NCBI RefSeq assembly: GCF_000808535.1
Contig: NZ_JWLV01000005.1
Coordinates: 1 to 64,000 of the forward strand
Direction of reading: 5' to 3'
DNA from: Vibrio sinaloensis
GTDB taxonomy: Bacteria > Pseudomonadota > Gammaproteobacteria > Enterobacterales > Vibrionaceae
Length of the DNA: 64,000 nucleotides
In this document: one piece after another, positions 1 to 10,081 of the stretch
Layout: the number at the start of each line of letters is the position of its first letter
Position numbering within the stretch: the first letter of the stretch is position 1
Notes under the pieces: generated by a model
Database searches by the model: none
What the model saw: only the letters and a program-made list of their open reading frames with translations
What the model was told of the DNA's origin: nothing
Position numbers and translations under genes: made by a program

Positions 1-40
1 GCCCACACAGATTGATAGGTTTATATTGTTAAAGAGCTTT
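1..40 (-). promoter_or_regulatory. rRNA operon leader with boxA antitermination site
   Basis: Read on the minus strand this is AAAGCTCTTTAACAATATAA followed by ATCAATCTGTGTGGGC, which closely matches the 16S leader of enterobacterial rrn operons, where boxA nucleates the Nus antitermination complex. boxA lies at 26-37. The 16S gene itself should start beyond the left edge of the window. The match is to remembered leader sequence; no rRNA sequence is visible here. Confidence 0.85.
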
Positions 41-77
41 CTTCTTTGTGACTTACATCACTTCGGAAGAGGCAGCC

Positions 78-105
78 ATTCTAGCGTTTCAATTCGAAGT
101 GTCAA
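78..105 (-). promoter_or_regulatory. rrn P2-type promoter
   Basis: On the minus strand a perfect -35 TTGACA (100-105) and a -10 TAGAAT (78-83) are separated by 16 bp, followed by a leader that leads to boxA. Position and order relative to the upstream promoter at 215-242 match the P1-P2 tandem arrangement of rrn operons. Confidence 0.8.
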
Positions 106-207
106 ACACTTTTTTGAATTTTTTATTTCAAACTTTTCAATTCGAAATTTTGCTAGTTGGCTTTACTGATTTAGCGCTGAAGCCTTGTGGCGTCTGCCGT
201 GTCAGTG

Positions 208-242
208 GATGCGCATTATAGGGAGTTCTTGCTCTAGCGCAA
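208..242 (-). promoter_or_regulatory. rrn P1 promoter with GC-rich discriminator
   Basis: On the minus strand -35 TTGCGC (237-242), 16 bp spacer, -10 TATAAT (215-220), then GCGC and ATCCACTGACACGG, nearly identical to the E. coli rrn P1 start region (ACTCCCTATAATGCGC). The GC-rich discriminator is the hallmark of stringent ppGpp/DksA control. The A/T-rich stretch at 243-300 could hold the UP element and Fis sites, which I cannot delimit. Confidence 0.88.
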
Positions 243-304
243 CCCCTTTTTTAAATAAATTTGGAAAAAATGACTGTTCGTTGAATTTGTATTCAAAAGC
301 ACAA

Positions 305-330
305 AAAAGAGAGCAAATTGCTCTCTTTTT
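305..330 (-). terminator. Intrinsic terminator of the ubiD-fre operon
   Basis: Inverted repeat AAAAAGAGAGCAA / TTGCTCTCTTTTTT followed by T-rich sequence on the minus strand, 18 bases past the fre stop codon. It separates fre from the rrn promoters further along the same strand. Confidence 0.8.
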
Positions 331-348
331 GGTCTTATTTAACTAAGT

Positions 349-1062
349 TTAGATAAATGCATAGGCATCAGCGAACATTCGATCGCTTTGCGCACCTTTA
401 TTTTGTGTAAATTGTTCGCGCGCAGCACCAGCCATTTCAAAGCGCCCTGCTATATAGATGTCATATTCTGCGAGAGAGTCAAAATCTTGCTCTACAGCCT
501 GCAGCACATTACCGACCTTTCCTGTCCACTCTGTTGGAGCATCTTCGACAACAGGGACAAAGTGAACATTTTCATGTTTAGCTTCAATTTGCTCTAGCTC
601 TTCTTTTGCATACAGTTGGCAATCATCACGGCCCCCCCAATACAAATGAATTTGGTTATTCAAGCTTTGAGCTACGCAGTGGTCCAGAATTGAGCGTACG
701 TAACTAAAGCCTGTACCACCCGCAATTAAAAGAATAGGACGTTCACTTTCTTCTTGAACCCAAGCATCACCATGTGGCGCATCGATAGTAATATCACCAC
801 CGTTTGCTAGCGCGTCTTTCATTGCTTCAACAACTTCTAGAGCGTACGCATTCTGCTCTGCCGCACCAATGTGCAACTCTAGCTCACCTTCATGGCGACA
901 AGGGCTACTTGCAATCGAGAAAGGACGTTTGTCTTTTTCACCCATCACTACCATAAGGTATTGCCCCGCTTTAAATGCCACAGGCGTTTCTGGGTGAAGT
1001 AGAATTTGATAAGTATTACAAGCTAACGGCTTAATAGACTTTACTTTACATTGGATGGTCAT
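349..1062 (-). CDS. fre: NAD(P)H-flavin reductase Fre
   Basis: 237-residue Fre/LuxG-type reductase that uses NAD(P)H to reduce free flavins; in luminous relatives this supplies FMNH2, elsewhere it feeds ferric reduction. A flavin-binding motif RPFSIASSP sits near residue 46 and the nucleotide-binding motif [12 protein letters not shown] near residue 115, in the usual order of the ferredoxin-reductase fold. Length equals the family norm (about 233). It is the last gene of ubiD-ferredoxin-fre, starting 14 bases after the ferredoxin gene, so a functional link between the two redox proteins is possible. A hairpin terminator follows. Confidence 0.92.
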   Translation of the reverse strand: MTIQCKVKSIKPLACNTYQILLHPETPVAFKAGQYLMVVMGEKDKRPFSIASSPCRHEGELELHIGAAEQNAYALEVVEAMKDALANGGDITIDAPHGDAWVQEESERPILLIAGGTGFSYVRSILDHCVAQSLNNQIHLYWGGRDDCQLYAKEELEQIEAKHENVHFVPVVEDAPTEWTGKVGNVLQAVEQDFDSLAEYDIYIAGRFEMAGAAREQFTQNKGAQSDRMFADAYAFI

Positions 1063-1076
1063 GGTCTTCCTCTTAC

Positions 1077-1346
1077 TTACTCCTCAAAAGTAAGTACTAA
1101 ATTACTTTCGGCTACTGCCTGACAAGCAAATATCCAACCTTGTTGCTGCTCTTTCTCTGTGAGCATGGGTTCAAGATCGTAACTTACTGTTCCTTCAAGT
1201 TTACGGCACAGACAGGCTGCACACGCTCCAACCTGGCAACGATGTGGAAAGCGTATATTATTGTTGAGCGCCGCTTCCAGTACCGTTTGCCCATCTTGCG
1301 CCTCAAAACAAATTCCTTGAGGCTGCAAGCGTATTATTTTGCTCAT
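1077..1346 (-). CDS. Small plant-type [2Fe-2S] ferredoxin
   Basis: 89 residues. Cys37, Cys42 and Cys45 form the C-x4-C-x2-C motif of plant-type ferredoxins, with the fourth ligand at Cys75; Cys47 is extra. The protein is cytoplasmic with no signal peptide. Its start codon overlaps the ubiD stop (ATGA-type), and fre follows after 14 bases, indicating translational coupling in one operon. Electron transfer with Fre is an inference from position. It resembles YfaE-like ferredoxins, which maintain ribonucleotide reductase, but no nrd gene is nearby, so the physiological partner is unknown. Confidence 0.85.
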   Translation of the reverse strand: MSKIIRLQPQGICFEAQDGQTVLEAALNNNIRFPHRCQVGACAACLCRKLEGTVSYDLEPMLTEKEQQQGWIFACQAVAESNLVLTFEE

Positions 1347-3199
1347 GATATACCGAGCTTACTCCACTTAGCATCGACTTGTGCGACTAACTGTGGGTCT
1401 TTCTTAATTGGGATACCCCACTCTCGATTAACTTCCCCAGCAAATTTATTTGTCGCATCTAACCCTAGTTTAGAACAGCGTCCGTTCTCAGCTCGAATTT
1501 GTACTGTGTCTCTGGCTGGATCCATACGAGTTGTCATCGCCCAAATCACATCATTCCAATCATGGACATCGACATCTTCATCGCAAAGGATGGCAAATTT
1601 ACTGTCGGTGTGTTGCTCTAACCACGTCCAGACTTTTTCCATCAGCTGTCTTGACTGGCCTGATTGGTTCTTACGCATAGAGATAATCACAAAGCGATCA
1701 TTCTGTGCTGAACTTGGCAGCGCGATATCCACCACCTCTGGGTTATCGGATTTAAACCTTGCGAGCGCCTCACTATCTACTGAAACATGAGAGATTGCAT
1801 TCAGTTCTGGCGCAGTGGCGTTTTCTGCATCCCATTTAATCGTTGCGTCCATACCCATCTTCGAACCAAGACCGACAACAGGAGATGCAAAATCGAGAGA
1901 ATCAATAGGCGTATTTTCTATCATGAGTGTGTCACGCACTGGCTCCATATTGTCAGCCATAGCTTTGACCACATCGTCCCAGCAACGTGCATTAACGCTC
2001 TCATCGCATACCACTACAAATTTGGTATACATAAACTGGCGTAGGAAAGACCATACCCCAAGCATTACGCGCTTAGCGTGACCTGGGTATTGCTTCTTCA
2101 TGGTTACCACCGCCATTCGGTACGAGCAACCTTCTGGCGGTAGGTAGAAGTCTTCTATCTCAGGAAACTGCTTTTGCAAAATCGGCACGAACACTTCATT
2201 CAGCGCAACACCCAATACCGCAGGTTCATCCGGCGGACGACCTGTGTAGGTACTGTGATAAATGGGATCTTTACGCATGGTAATGTGCGTGATGGTAAAC
2301 ACGTGGTGCTTTTCTTTTTCGTTGTAGTAGCCAGTATGATCGCCATAAGGTCCTTCATCCGCATATTCGTTTGGATCGATATACCCTTCCATCACGATTT
2401 CCGCGCTTGCTGGTACTTCAAGATCGTTACTGACCGATTTGACGACTTCAGTTTTACTGCCACGTAGTAAGCCGGCAAATGCATACTCAGATAATGTATC
2501 TGGTACTGGTGTTACCGCCCCTAAGATGGTCGCCGGATCTGCACCAAAAGCTACGGATATCGGGAAAGGCTTTCCAGGATTAGTTTCCATCCAATCACGC
2601 AGATCAAGAGCTCCACCACGGTGTGCTAGCCAACGCATGATGATTTTGTTTTTACCAATCTTCTGCTGACGGTAAATACCTAGGTTCTGGCGTTTCTTAT
2701 GCGGGCCACGCGTAACAGTCAAACCCCAAGTCAATAAAGGGGCCACGTCATCTTGCCAGCAACTCATCACTGGGATTTTATCGAGGTCCACATCTTCACC
2801 CTGCCAAACCACTTCTTGGCAAGGTGCTTTACGCAGCCTTTTAGCGGGCATATTGAGTACTTGTTTAAAGACGGGGATCTTATCTATCGCATCTTTAAAT
2901 CCACGTGGCGGTTCTGGCTCTTTCAGGTAAGCCAACAATTTCCCCACGTCACGTAGCTCTTTAACTTCGCTACGTCCCATACCAATAGCAACGCGCTCTG
3001 GCGTGCCAAATAAGTTGGTAAGCACGGGTACGTCATAACCAATTGGGTTTTCAAACAACAAAGCAGGGCCTCCCGCTCGAAGCGTTCGGTCGCTGATCTC
3101 AGTCATTTCATAATGTGGGTCAACAGGGTGAGTAATGCGTTTCAGCTTGCCCTCTTGCTCTAAGTGGGCAATAAAGTCGCGTAGATCCTTAAAACTCAT
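1343..3199 (-). CDS. ubiD: UbiD prenylated-FMN decarboxylase with duplicated C-terminal segment
   Basis: 3-octaprenyl-4-hydroxybenzoate carboxy-lyase of ubiquinone synthesis, needing prenylated FMN from UbiX. The family motif [12 protein letters not shown] is at 281-292. At 618 residues it is about 120 longer than E. coli UbiD (497). The extra length is a second copy of the C-terminal fold: residues 362-456 ([24 protein letters not shown]) are echoed at about 503-586 ([24 protein letters not shown]). The start ATG is preceded by AGAAGG. It is first in ubiD-ferredoxin-fre. I recall long UbiD forms in other vibrios, so this may be a lineage trait rather than a local event. Confidence 0.93.
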   Translation of the reverse strand: MSFKDLRDFIAHLEQEGKLKRITHPVDPHYEMTEISDRTLRAGGPALLFENPIGYDVPVLTNLFGTPERVAIGMGRSEVKELRDVGKLLAYLKEPEPPRGFKDAIDKIPVFKQVLNMPAKRLRKAPCQEVVWQGEDVDLDKIPVMSCWQDDVAPLLTWGLTVTRGPHKKRQNLGIYRQQKIGKNKIIMRWLAHRGGALDLRDWMETNPGKPFPISVAFGADPATILGAVTPVPDTLSEYAFAGLLRGSKTEVVKSVSNDLEVPASAEIVMEGYIDPNEYADEGPYGDHTGYYNEKEKHHVFTITHITMRKDPIYHSTYTGRPPDEPAVLGVALNEVFVPILQKQFPEIEDFYLPPEGCSYRMAVVTMKKQYPGHAKRVMLGVWSFLRQFMYTKFVVVCDESVNARCWDDVVKAMADNMEPVRDTLMIENTPIDSLDFASPVVGLGSKMGMDATIKWDAENATAPELNAISHVSVDSEALARFKSDNPEVVDIALPSSAQNDRFVIISMRKNQSGQSRQLMEKVWTWLEQHTDSKFAILCDEDVDVHDWNDVIWAMTTRMDPARDTVQIRAENGRCSKLGLDATNKFAGEVNREWGIPIKKDPQLVAQVDAKWSKLGIS

Positions 3200-3238
3200 A
3201 GGCCTTCTAATGGCTGGTTAAACTCCAGGCAGTATATC

Positions 3239-3268
3239 AAAAAGAGGGATCATCCGATCCCTCTTTTT
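3239..3268 (-). terminator. Intrinsic terminator after the exported helical protein gene
   Basis: Thirteen-base stem AAAAAGAGGGATC / GATCCCTCTTTTT with a four-base loop, lying between the stop of the 3295-4287 gene and the ubiD start. T tracts exist on both strands, but only the minus-strand gene needs it. Confidence 0.8.
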
Positions 3269-3294
3269 ATTGTGGTTATTTCACGATAAGTCAG

Positions 3295-4287
3295 CTATTT
3301 AGCCAAAGCATTGAGAATGGCACTACTGCGAACCTTTTGGTTGTGGCTGGCTAACTCTTCAAGCCAGTTCGTGTATCCTTGACGAGCCAATTCCTGTGCG
3401 ACAAACGGAGCATCATCTTTCAGCGCCATACGCTCAATCAAGAAGGCTTTTACCTCTTGATTCATCGGTTTTATCCGTGTGAGCTCTTTCAATGCGTGTT
3501 CTTTTAAACTCGGGTTTTGCGAAGCAAGCATGATCTGTTGTAGCGAGAAGTCATCGCCAACCTTAGCCAACCTCGTAAGTTCTTGCTGGCTGTTAAAATC
3601 TGCGCGCATTAGCCACACCAGTTTATACACATCCGCATCTTCACTCACTTGTGCTAAACGAACCATCACATCGGAAGATGGCAACCAACTTACAATGGCA
3701 GAGTCTGTGAACTGCTGGGTGATGCTTTTCACCGCCTCTGGAGACAAGCTATCTAGCTCACGGATAAGTAATGCTTCACGTGTTTGGACCTGATATTCAC
3801 TGCCTGATAGCCAATCTTGTAGAACAAGCTCCCCTCGCTCTGCTTGCAAGACAAAATCGAGAGTTGATTGATCTTGACGCCATTGCTTGAGTAAGCGACT
3901 TGCGATGGCGGGATAGTTAAACGCGGGAACTGAAAACTCATAACCATCCCCCCGTTCTAATACTTGATAGGTAGGGACTCGTGTTTTTTGCTGCTCTACA
4001 AATAACGCCATTTTAGGGGTAAGCACAACCTGTTGCTGCTCGATTTTGTCAAGAAGCAGGTATCTAGAAACCTCTTGCTGAGGTAAAGAAAGTCGTTCGA
4101 GCGCGAAATTGAGGGAATCGATATTATCTTCAACAGCATATTGAAGTAATTGAGCGACTTTTTGGTGAATTTGCTCATCTTGTAAAAGCACTTCCACACG
4201 AGCAGGGGCCATCTCCGTTGCTGAGACGGTTGGCGCTCCTAAAAGTAATGCGGATAGGAGTACTGACGACAACATTCCTTGTTGCAT
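3295..4287 (-). CDS. Exported protein of unknown function, helical-repeat-like
   Basis: 330 residues from the ATG at 4287, chosen because AAGGAGG sits five bases upstream and the product then opens with a classical signal peptide (MQQGMLSSVLLSALLLGAP, predicted cleavage after VSA-TE). A longer frame would begin inside the rho terminator and is unlikely. The mature part is hydrophilic, mostly predicted helical, with ALERL/ELTRLAK/ELARQGY-type motifs reminiscent of HEAT-like repeats, and has no cysteines or catalytic motif that I recognise. Probably periplasmic. It lies between rho and ubiD with its own terminator. No function is assigned. Confidence 0.75.
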   Translation of the reverse strand: MQQGMLSSVLLSALLLGAPTVSATEMAPARVEVLLQDEQIHQKVAQLLQYAVEDNIDSLNFALERLSLPQQEVSRYLLLDKIEQQQVVLTPKMALFVEQQKTRVPTYQVLERGDGYEFSVPAFNYPAIASRLLKQWRQDQSTLDFVLQAERGELVLQDWLSGSEYQVQTREALLIRELDSLSPEAVKSITQQFTDSAIVSWLPSSDVMVRLAQVSEDADVYKLVWLMRADFNSQQELTRLAKVGDDFSLQQIMLASQNPSLKEHALKELTRIKPMNQEVKAFLIERMALKDDAPFVAQELARQGYTNWLEELASHNQKVRSSAILNALAK

Positions 4288-4345
4288 GTTAACCTCCTTG
4301 TAACATTTAACTCCATTGTGCGTGTTATCAGTAGATAATGCAAAC

Positions 4346-4375
4346 AAAAACGCCACCGGCTTAGCGGTGGCGTTT
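4346..4375 (-). terminator. Intrinsic terminator of rho
   Basis: CGCCACCG / CGGTGGCG stem with a six-base loop followed by GTTTTTGTTTG on the minus strand, 20 bases after the rho stop codon. Confidence 0.85.
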
Positions 4376-4395
4376 GGGAATCAAATCTTCAGTGA

Positions 4396-5655
4396 TTACT
4401 GACGACGCATTGCATCAAAGAACTCATCATTGGTCTTTGTCATCGCGAGCTTATCGATTAGGAATTCCATTGCGTCGATCTCGCCCATAGGGTGAACAAT
4501 CTTACGCAAAATCCACATCTTCTGTAGCTCATCGTTCTTCGTTAGAAGCTCTTCACGACGAGTGCCCGAGCGGTTGAAGTCAATTGCTGGGAAGACGCGT
4601 TTCTCTGCAATCTTACGGTTCAGGTGGATTTCCATGTTACCTGTACCTTTAAACTCTTCGTAGATAACTTCATCCATTTTAGAGCCTGTATCAACAAGCG
4701 CTGTTGCAAGGATCGTTAAGCTACCGCCTTCTTCAACATTACGAGCTGCACCGAAGAAACGCTTAGGACGGTGAAGTGCGTTTGCATCCACACCACCCGT
4801 TAGTACTTTACCTGAAGAAGGCACAACAGTGTTGTATGCACGAGCAAGACGAGTGATTGAGTCAAGCAGGATAACCACGTCTTTTTTGTGTTCAACAAGA
4901 CGTTTCGCTTTCTCGATTACCATCTCTGCGACTTGAACGTGGCGAGACGCTGGCTCATCAAACGTTGACGCGACTACTTCACCTTTAACCAAGCGTTGCA
5001 TCTCAGTTACTTCTTCCGGACGTTCGTCGATAAGAAGTACCATCAGCTCACACTCAGGGTGGTTGTAAGCAATACTTTGAGCGATGTTCTGTAGCAGCAT
5101 TGTTTTACCCGCTTTTGGCGGAGCAACAATCAGACCACGTTGACCTTTACCAATTGGTGAAGCTAAGTCTAGAACACGTGCTGTGATATCTTCTGTCGAA
5201 CCGTTACCACGCTCCATCACCATACGCTCATTGGCGTGCAGTGGCGTCAAGTTTTCAAATAGAATCTTGTTACGCGCGTTGTCTGGCTTATCATCATTAA
5301 CTGTATTGACTTTCAGTAGCGCAAAGTAGCGTTCACCGTCTTTAGGTGGACGAATCTTCCCAGCGATTGAATCACCCGTACGTAAGTTAAAACGACGGAT
5401 CTGACTCGGTGACACGTAAATGTCGTCCGGACCTGCTAGGTAAGAGCTGTCTGCACTACGCAAGAAACCAAAGCCGTCTTGCAGAATTTCTAGAACCCCG
5501 TCGCCGAAAATGTCTTCGCCGCTCTTAGCATGCGCTTTTAGGATTGCGAAGATAATATCTTGTTTTCTTAGACGAGCTAGGTTCTCTAGGCCTAGGCTTT
5601 CGCCAAGTTTAACAAGATCAGACACAGGTCTGTTCTTCAGTTCTGTTAGATTCAT
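4396..5655 (-). CDS. rho: Transcription termination factor Rho
   Basis: Hexameric RNA-dependent ATPase that ends transcription at Rho-dependent sites. From the ATG at 5655 the product is 419 residues, equal to E. coli Rho, and begins MNLTELKN like it. A TTG eight codons earlier is also possible. Visible are the N-terminal RNA-binding domain ([20 protein letters not shown]), Walker A ([11 protein letters not shown] near 175), Walker B (DVVILLDS near 262), and the Q/R-loop region ([20 protein letters not shown]). Identity to E. coli is very high throughout. The roughly 190-base region between rho and trxA would hold its promoter and leader; rho is autoregulated in E. coli, but no site is claimed here. 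Confidence 0.98.
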   Translation of the reverse strand: MNLTELKNRPVSDLVKLGESLGLENLARLRKQDIIFAILKAHAKSGEDIFGDGVLEILQDGFGFLRSADSSYLAGPDDIYVSPSQIRRFNLRTGDSIAGKIRPPKDGERYFALLKVNTVNDDKPDNARNKILFENLTPLHANERMVMERGNGSTEDITARVLDLASPIGKGQRGLIVAPPKAGKTMLLQNIAQSIAYNHPECELMVLLIDERPEEVTEMQRLVKGEVVASTFDEPASRHVQVAEMVIEKAKRLVEHKKDVVILLDSITRLARAYNTVVPSSGKVLTGGVDANALHRPKRFFGAARNVEEGGSLTILATALVDTGSKMDEVIYEEFKGTGNMEIHLNRKIAEKRVFPAIDFNRSGTRREELLTKNDELQKMWILRKIVHPMGEIDAMEFLIDKLAMTKTNDEFFDAMRRQ

Positions 5656-5804
5656 GGTGGTTGATGCTTGTTTAGTCAAAATAAGGATCTGTTATTTGGT
5701 TAAGATGGATTTGGTCACAGGATCGACCAAGAAGAGAACTTGTATAATTAACGTGCGATAAACTAGCACTAAATAGTAGCCTAGTCTAGATTTTGTTGAT
5801 GTTC

Positions 5805-5832
5805 AAAAACAAAACCGTGCCTTAAGCACGGT
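5805..5832 (-). terminator. Intrinsic terminator of trxA
   Basis: ACCGTGC / GCACGGT stem with a five-base loop, followed on the minus strand by TTTTGTTTTTG; 15 bases past the trxA stop codon. Confidence 0.85.
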
Positions 5833-5847
5833 CTTCTTTCACAACGC

Positions 5848-6174
5848 TTATAGGTTTGCGTCTAGGAACTCTTTTAGTTGAGTTTTAGACAGCGCGCCCA
5901 CTTTCGTTGCTGCTACGTTACCGTCTTTAAATAGAAGCAACGTTGGAATACCACGGATACCAAATTTAGGTGGTGTACCTGCGTTTTGGTCGATATTTAG
6001 TTTACCGATAGTGAGTTTGCCTTCGTACTCATCTGCGATTTCGTCTAGGATAGGAGCGATCATCTTACAAGGACCACACCACTCCGCCCAAAAATCAACA
6101 AGAACTGGGCCTGCAGCATTGATTACATCGTTTTCAAAACCGTCATCAGTAAGCTGCAAAATCTTATCACTCAT
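5848..6174 (-). CDS. trxA: Thioredoxin 1
   Basis: 108-residue cytosolic disulfide reductase. The active site WCGPCK lies at about residues 31-36 and the cis-proline region [11 protein letters not shown] near 72-82. The ATG at 6174 gives the standard length and start ([11 protein letters not shown]) and has GGAG nearby; an upstream in-frame extension of 12 codons is not needed. It is transcribed divergently from rhlB and upstream of rho, the same trxA-rho-rhlB neighbourhood as in E. coli. It would be reduced by thioredoxin reductase and serves ribonucleotide reductase and PAPS reductase. Confidence 0.97.
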   Translation of the reverse strand: MSDKILQLTDDGFENDVINAAGPVLVDFWAEWCGPCKMIAPILDEIADEYEGKLTIGKLNIDQNAGTPPKFGIRGIPTLLLFKDGNVAATKVGALSKTQLKEFLDANL

Positions 6175-6285
6175 CTTCCACTCCAATGTGTTTTTCTGAA
6201 CTGGTTGCATGATAACCAGTATTTAGATGCCCTATTGGAATGTATTTACTTTCGTATTGCAAGCTTAAGCTGATATTCTATAGCC

Positions 6286-7587
6286 ATGAAAAAGACGCAT
6301 ATCACAGAGCAAAAGTTCGCCGATTTAGGTTTACACCCTCAAATTACTGAAGGTCTGGAGAAAAAAGGGTTCGAATTTTGTACCCCTATCCAAGCCTTGG
6401 CGTTGCCGGTACTGCTCACCGGCCAAGACATCGCAGGCCAAGCCCAAACGGGTACAGGTAAGACATTAGCCTTCCTGACTGCTACTTTTAACCACTTACT
6501 CACGACGTCTGAGCATGAAGGCCGTAAGCCAACTCAGCCACGCGCCATCATTATGGCGCCAACACGTGAGCTGGCGATTCAGATCTATAATGATGCTGAA
6601 CCACTAATCGCAAGCACAGGTATCAAAGCTGCGCTTGCTTATGGCGGTGAAAGCTATGATAAGCAGCTCGCTAAGCTTGAAGATGGTGTTGACGTATTGA
6701 TTGGTACAACGGGTCGCATCATCGATTTCTACAAGCAGCGTGTGTTTAACTTAAACCACATTCAAGCTGTCGTCCTTGATGAAGCAGACCGTATGTTCGA
6801 TCTTGGCTTTATTAAAGACATCCGTTTCTTGTTCCGTCGTATGCCTGAGCCAAAAGAGCGCTTGAACATGCTGTTCTCAGCAACACTTTCTTACCGCGTT
6901 CAAGAGCTTGCTTTCGAACACATGCATAACCCTGAGCATGTTGTGGTTGAGCCAGAAGTCAAAACTGGTCACCGCATTCAGGAAGAGTTGTTCTACCCTT
7001 CTAACGAGCACAAAATGGCGCTACTGCAAACACTTATTGAAGAAGAGTGGCCAGAGCGTGCGATCATTTTCGCCAATACTAAGCACAAATGTGAATCCAT
7101 TTGGGGTCACTTGGCGGCCGACGGTCATCGCGTGGGTCTTCTTACAGGTGACGTGCCACAGAAAAAACGTGAGCGCATCCTAGAGCAATTCACTAAAGGT
7201 GATGTCGATCTGCTGGTTGCAACCGACGTTGCCGCGCGCGGTTTGCATATCCCGCAAGTGACGCATGTATTTAACTTCGACTTGCCTGATGATTGTGAAG
7301 ACTACGTGCACCGTATTGGCCGTACAGGTCGTGCTGGCGCAAGCGGTCACTCAATCAGCTTTGCGTGTGAAGATTACGCGATCAACCTCCCACCGATCGA
7401 AGAATACATTGAGCACACAATCCCGGTATCGGATTATGACCCAAGTGCCCTAATCGAAGATCTACCTGCGCCTATTCGCATGCGTTCAAACCGTCCGCAG
7501 CAGCGTCGCACCAATACAAGTGGATCTCGTTCGGGTAACCGTCGTCAAAACAATCGCTCTCGCCAGCGCCAACCAAAGGATTCTTAA
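6286..7587 (+). CDS. rhlB: DEAD-box RNA helicase RhlB
   Basis: 433-residue ATP-dependent RNA helicase, in E. coli a component of the RNA degradosome. Q motif (GFEFCTPIQ) is at residues 28-36, motif I AQTGTGKT at about 54-61, motif [12 protein letters not shown], motif III FSATL, and motif [17 protein letters not shown]. The tail is rich in Arg, Asn and Gln (residues 400-433), typical of RhlB and used for RNA binding. Divergent from trxA; gppA follows after six bases, so the two genes form an operon. Confidence 0.97.
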   Translation: MKKTHITEQKFADLGLHPQITEGLEKKGFEFCTPIQALALPVLLTGQDIAGQAQTGTGKTLAFLTATFNHLLTTSEHEGRKPTQPRAIIMAPTRELAIQIYNDAEPLIASTGIKAALAYGGESYDKQLAKLEDGVDVLIGTTGRIIDFYKQRVFNLNHIQAVVLDEADRMFDLGFIKDIRFLFRRMPEPKERLNMLFSATLSYRVQELAFEHMHNPEHVVVEPEVKTGHRIQEELFYPSNEHKMALLQTLIEEEWPERAIIFANTKHKCESIWGHLAADGHRVGLLTGDVPQKKRERILEQFTKGDVDLLVATDVAARGLHIPQVTHVFNFDLPDDCEDYVHRIGRTGRAGASGHSISFACEDYAINLPPIEEYIEHTIPVSDYDPSALIEDLPAPIRMRSNRPQQRRTNTSGSRSGNRRQNNRSRQRQPKDS

Positions 7588-7593
7588 GCGTCT

Positions 7594-9084
7594 ATGAGCC
7601 AAGCCGTTTCATCTCCGCTTTACGCAGCCATCGATCTCGGGTCGAACAGTTTTCATATGCTCGTTGTGCGTCACATTGATGGCAGCGTTCAAACCATGGC
7701 CAAAATCAAACGTAAAGTTCGCCTTGCCGCAGGTTTAGACGAACATAACGCGTTGAGCCTAGAAGCCATGCAACGTGGCTGGGACTGCTTGAGCCTTTTT
7801 GCCGAACGCTTGCAAGATATCCCCACAGAGAACATTCGCATTGTCGGCACCGCCACATTGCGTACCGCGACCAACGTGGACGTTTTCTTGGAAAAAGCGA
7901 ATCAAATCTTGGGTCACAAGATTGAAGTGATCAGCGGCGAAGAAGAAGCGGCCACCATCTACAAAGGGGTGGCTCATACCTCTGGAGGCAGTGGGCGTCG
8001 TTTAGTGGTAGACATTGGCGGCGCAAGCACCGAGCTGATTATTGGTGAAGGTTTTGAAGCCAAAGCACTAACAAGCTTAAAGATGGGCTGCGTGACTTGG
8101 CTTGAGCGTCACTTTAAAGATCGCCAGTTAACCGTCACAAACTTCAACAACGCGATTCTTGCCGCCAAAGAGACCTTACAACCAATCTTAGAGCAGTACC
8201 AAGAGATTGGTTGGGATGTCTGTGTCGGCGCCTCGGGCACGGTTCAAGCGCTACAAGAAATTATGCTAGCGCAAGGCATGGATGAGGTCATCACCCATGC
8301 CAAACTCAAACGCCTACAAAAACAGGCCATGCGAGCGGATCACTTAGAAGAGTTAGAGATTGAAGGGCTCACACTAGAGCGTGCTTTAGTGTTCCCAAGT
8401 GGCTTATCAATTCTGATTGCGATCTTTGAATTGCTAGAAATTGATTCTATGACACTGGCTGGCGGCGCTTTGCGTGAAGGCTTAGTGTACGAGATGGTGG
8501 ATGAACTCAAGCAGGACGATATTCGCGCCCGCACCATTGCGAGCGTCCAACATCGTTACCAACTTGATCAAGCATATGGTGAGCAAGTGGCCCATCTAGC
8601 GCAGCGTTTACTCTCTCAGTGCCAACAGGATTGGATTGTCGAGGAGCAAGGGAAAGTGTTGCTCGAGACAGCGGCCAAACTGCACGAAGTCGGCTTAACG
8701 ATTGACTTCAAAAAAGGTGGTGAGCACAGCGCTTACTTGCTGCAAAGCTTAGATCTGCCTGGCTATACTCGCGCTCAGAAACACTTACTGGGTGAGATTG
8801 CGCGTCGTTACCGAGAGCATTTGACCTCTCTACCTGAGCAGCACGCCGTGTCAGGTTCAAGTGCAAAACGCATTTTGCGCCTACTTCGCCTAGCCGTGCT
8901 ACTAACGCATCGTCGTAACCCTGAGCTTGAGCCAAACATAAGCCTAAGCTCTGAGGGTGACAAACTCACCCTAACCATTGATGCAAAATGGCTAGATGCC
9001 AACCCACTGACCAGCGCAGAGCTTGAAATTGAAGCCAACCGCCAAAGTGATATTGGCTGGCCTCTTACTGTTATCGCTCAATAA
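7594..9084 (+). CDS. gppA: Guanosine pentaphosphate phosphohydrolase GppA
   Basis: 496-residue Ppx/GppA exopolyphosphatase-family enzyme that converts pppGpp to ppGpp. The actin-like ATPase fold motifs [14 protein letters not shown] (12-25) and [12 protein letters not shown] (about 140-151) are intact, as is the C-terminal HD-like region ([21 protein letters not shown]). Length matches E. coli GppA (494). It is cotranscribed with rhlB and followed by a strong terminator. Confusion with Ppx is possible on motifs alone, but the rhlB-gppA order supports GppA. Confidence 0.95.
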   Translation: MSQAVSSPLYAAIDLGSNSFHMLVVRHIDGSVQTMAKIKRKVRLAAGLDEHNALSLEAMQRGWDCLSLFAERLQDIPTENIRIVGTATLRTATNVDVFLEKANQILGHKIEVISGEEEAATIYKGVAHTSGGSGRRLVVDIGGASTELIIGEGFEAKALTSLKMGCVTWLERHFKDRQLTVTNFNNAILAAKETLQPILEQYQEIGWDVCVGASGTVQALQEIMLAQGMDEVITHAKLKRLQKQAMRADHLEELEIEGLTLERALVFPSGLSILIAIFELLEIDSMTLAGGALREGLVYEMVDELKQDDIRARTIASVQHRYQLDQAYGEQVAHLAQRLLSQCQQDWIVEEQGKVLLETAAKLHEVGLTIDFKKGGEHSAYLLQSLDLPGYTRAQKHLLGEIARRYREHLTSLPEQHAVSGSSAKRILRLLRLAVLLTHRRNPELEPNISLSSEGDKLTLTIDAKWLDANPLTSAELEIEANRQSDIGWPLTVIAQ

Positions 9085-9100
9085 TGACCGCATAAAGAGA

Positions 9101-9132
9101 AAAGCCCGAGTGACTGTCACTCGGGCTTTTTG
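9101..9132 (+). terminator. Intrinsic terminator of rhlB-gppA
   Basis: AAAGCCCGAGTGAC / GTCACTCGGGCTTT hairpin followed by TTTGTTTTT, 16 bases after the gppA stop codon. Confidence 0.92.
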
Positions 9133-9204
9133 TTTTTGAATCTCGATTTAGAGTCGAGAGAGCACTGTTACGAATCCGAAGGCGTTACTTGCCCTCTTTT
9201 CTTA

Positions 9205-9876
9205 TCACTGGTTTGCACCAACCACTTTAAAGTCTGGATTGACAGCAGTGAGCTTTCTCACAAGGAAGTTCAATAGCACGCCGTACATAGGCACAAACAA
9301 ACCTAAGCTGATGACCAATTTGAAGCCGTAGTCCACCAGCGCGATTTCCGTCCAGTGCTCCGCCATAAAGGGATCTGGGCTCTGATAGAAAGCAATCGCA
9401 AAAAACGCGATCGTATCTAGCGCATTGCCAAATAGTGTCGAACAGGTTGGAGCTACCCACCACTGCTTTAACTGACGCAGGCGGTTAAATACGTGCACAT
9501 CAAGAATCTGACCTAATAGATACGCCATAAAGCTTGCAATCGCGATACGAGCTACAAACAAGTTAAACTCCCCAAGATGGGAAAAGCCTTGGAATTGCCC
9601 TTCGAAAAACAGTACCGACAGTGCATACGACACCGCCAGTGCTGGTAGCATCACTAAGAAGATAATACGACGTGCAAGCTGAGCACCGAAAACGCGCACG
9701 GTTAAATCAGTCGCTAAGAAGATAAATGGGAAGGTAAATGCGCCCCAAGTGGTGTGGAAACCAAATACCGTAAACGGTAACTGAACCAAATAGTTGCTCG
9801 ATGCAATAATGATCAGATGGAATAAAACCAATAAAAGAAGGGCTTTGCGCTGCTGCGCAGGGGTAAAGTTACTCAT
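9205..9876 (-). CDS. yhhQ: Queuosine-precursor transporter YhhQ
   Basis: 223-residue integral membrane protein of the YhhQ/VUT family (COG1738), which imports the queuosine precursors preQ0 and preQ1 for tRNA modification. Six or so hydrophobic segments are visible, with the family stretch FPFIFLATDLTVRVFGAQLAR near residue 51 and a conserved FGNALDT near 147. The gene stands alone. Just upstream is a probable preQ1 riboswitch whose last bases form the ribosome binding site, which supports both the function and ligand-controlled translation. Confidence 0.93.
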   Translation of the reverse strand: MSNFTPAQQRKALLLLVLFHLIIIASSNYLVQLPFTVFGFHTTWGAFTFPFIFLATDLTVRVFGAQLARRIIFLVMLPALAVSYALSVLFFEGQFQGFSHLGEFNLFVARIAIASFMAYLLGQILDVHVFNRLRQLKQWWVAPTCSTLFGNALDTIAFFAIAFYQSPDPFMAEHWTEIALVDYGFKLVISLGLFVPMYGVLLNFLVRKLTAVNPDFKVVGANQ

Positions 9877-9882
9877 GCGATA

Positions 9883-9918
9883 CCTTTTTAGTTTGGTTTG
9901 GGGGTGAGGGAACCCAAA
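9883..9918 (-). promoter_or_regulatory. Probable preQ1-I riboswitch controlling yhhQ translation
   Basis: On the minus strand a perfect six-pair stem TTTGGG / CCCAAA (9913-9918 with 9897-9902) encloses the loop TTCCCTCACC and is followed by the A-rich tail CCAAACTAAAAAGG. CCT in the loop can pair with AGG at the tail end, giving the H-type pseudoknot of preQ1 class I aptamers. That AAGG is also the yhhQ Shine-Dalgarno, six bases from the ATG, so ligand binding would hide it. The loop matches my memory of the type 2 variants found upstream of COG1738 genes, not the TAG-loop of type 1. A covariance-model search would decide. Confidence 0.65.
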
Positions 9919-10081
9919 TCGACACCATCTAAGCCAACAGACAATGTCTCACCAACAATGTGAATAAAAAAACTTAAGCACTATCGAGTATGTGACTCCT
10001 AGCGCGGCGGGCGATTATACATTAACCAATTCACGCCGCAAGCAAGAGTTATTACGCAATCGTTGGCGTATTATTTTGGCG

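Noticed and set aside
4288..4356. Longer N-terminus for the exported protein next to rho
   Set aside because: It would begin in the rho terminator and hide the signal peptide, while the ATG at 4287 has a near-perfect Shine-Dalgarno.
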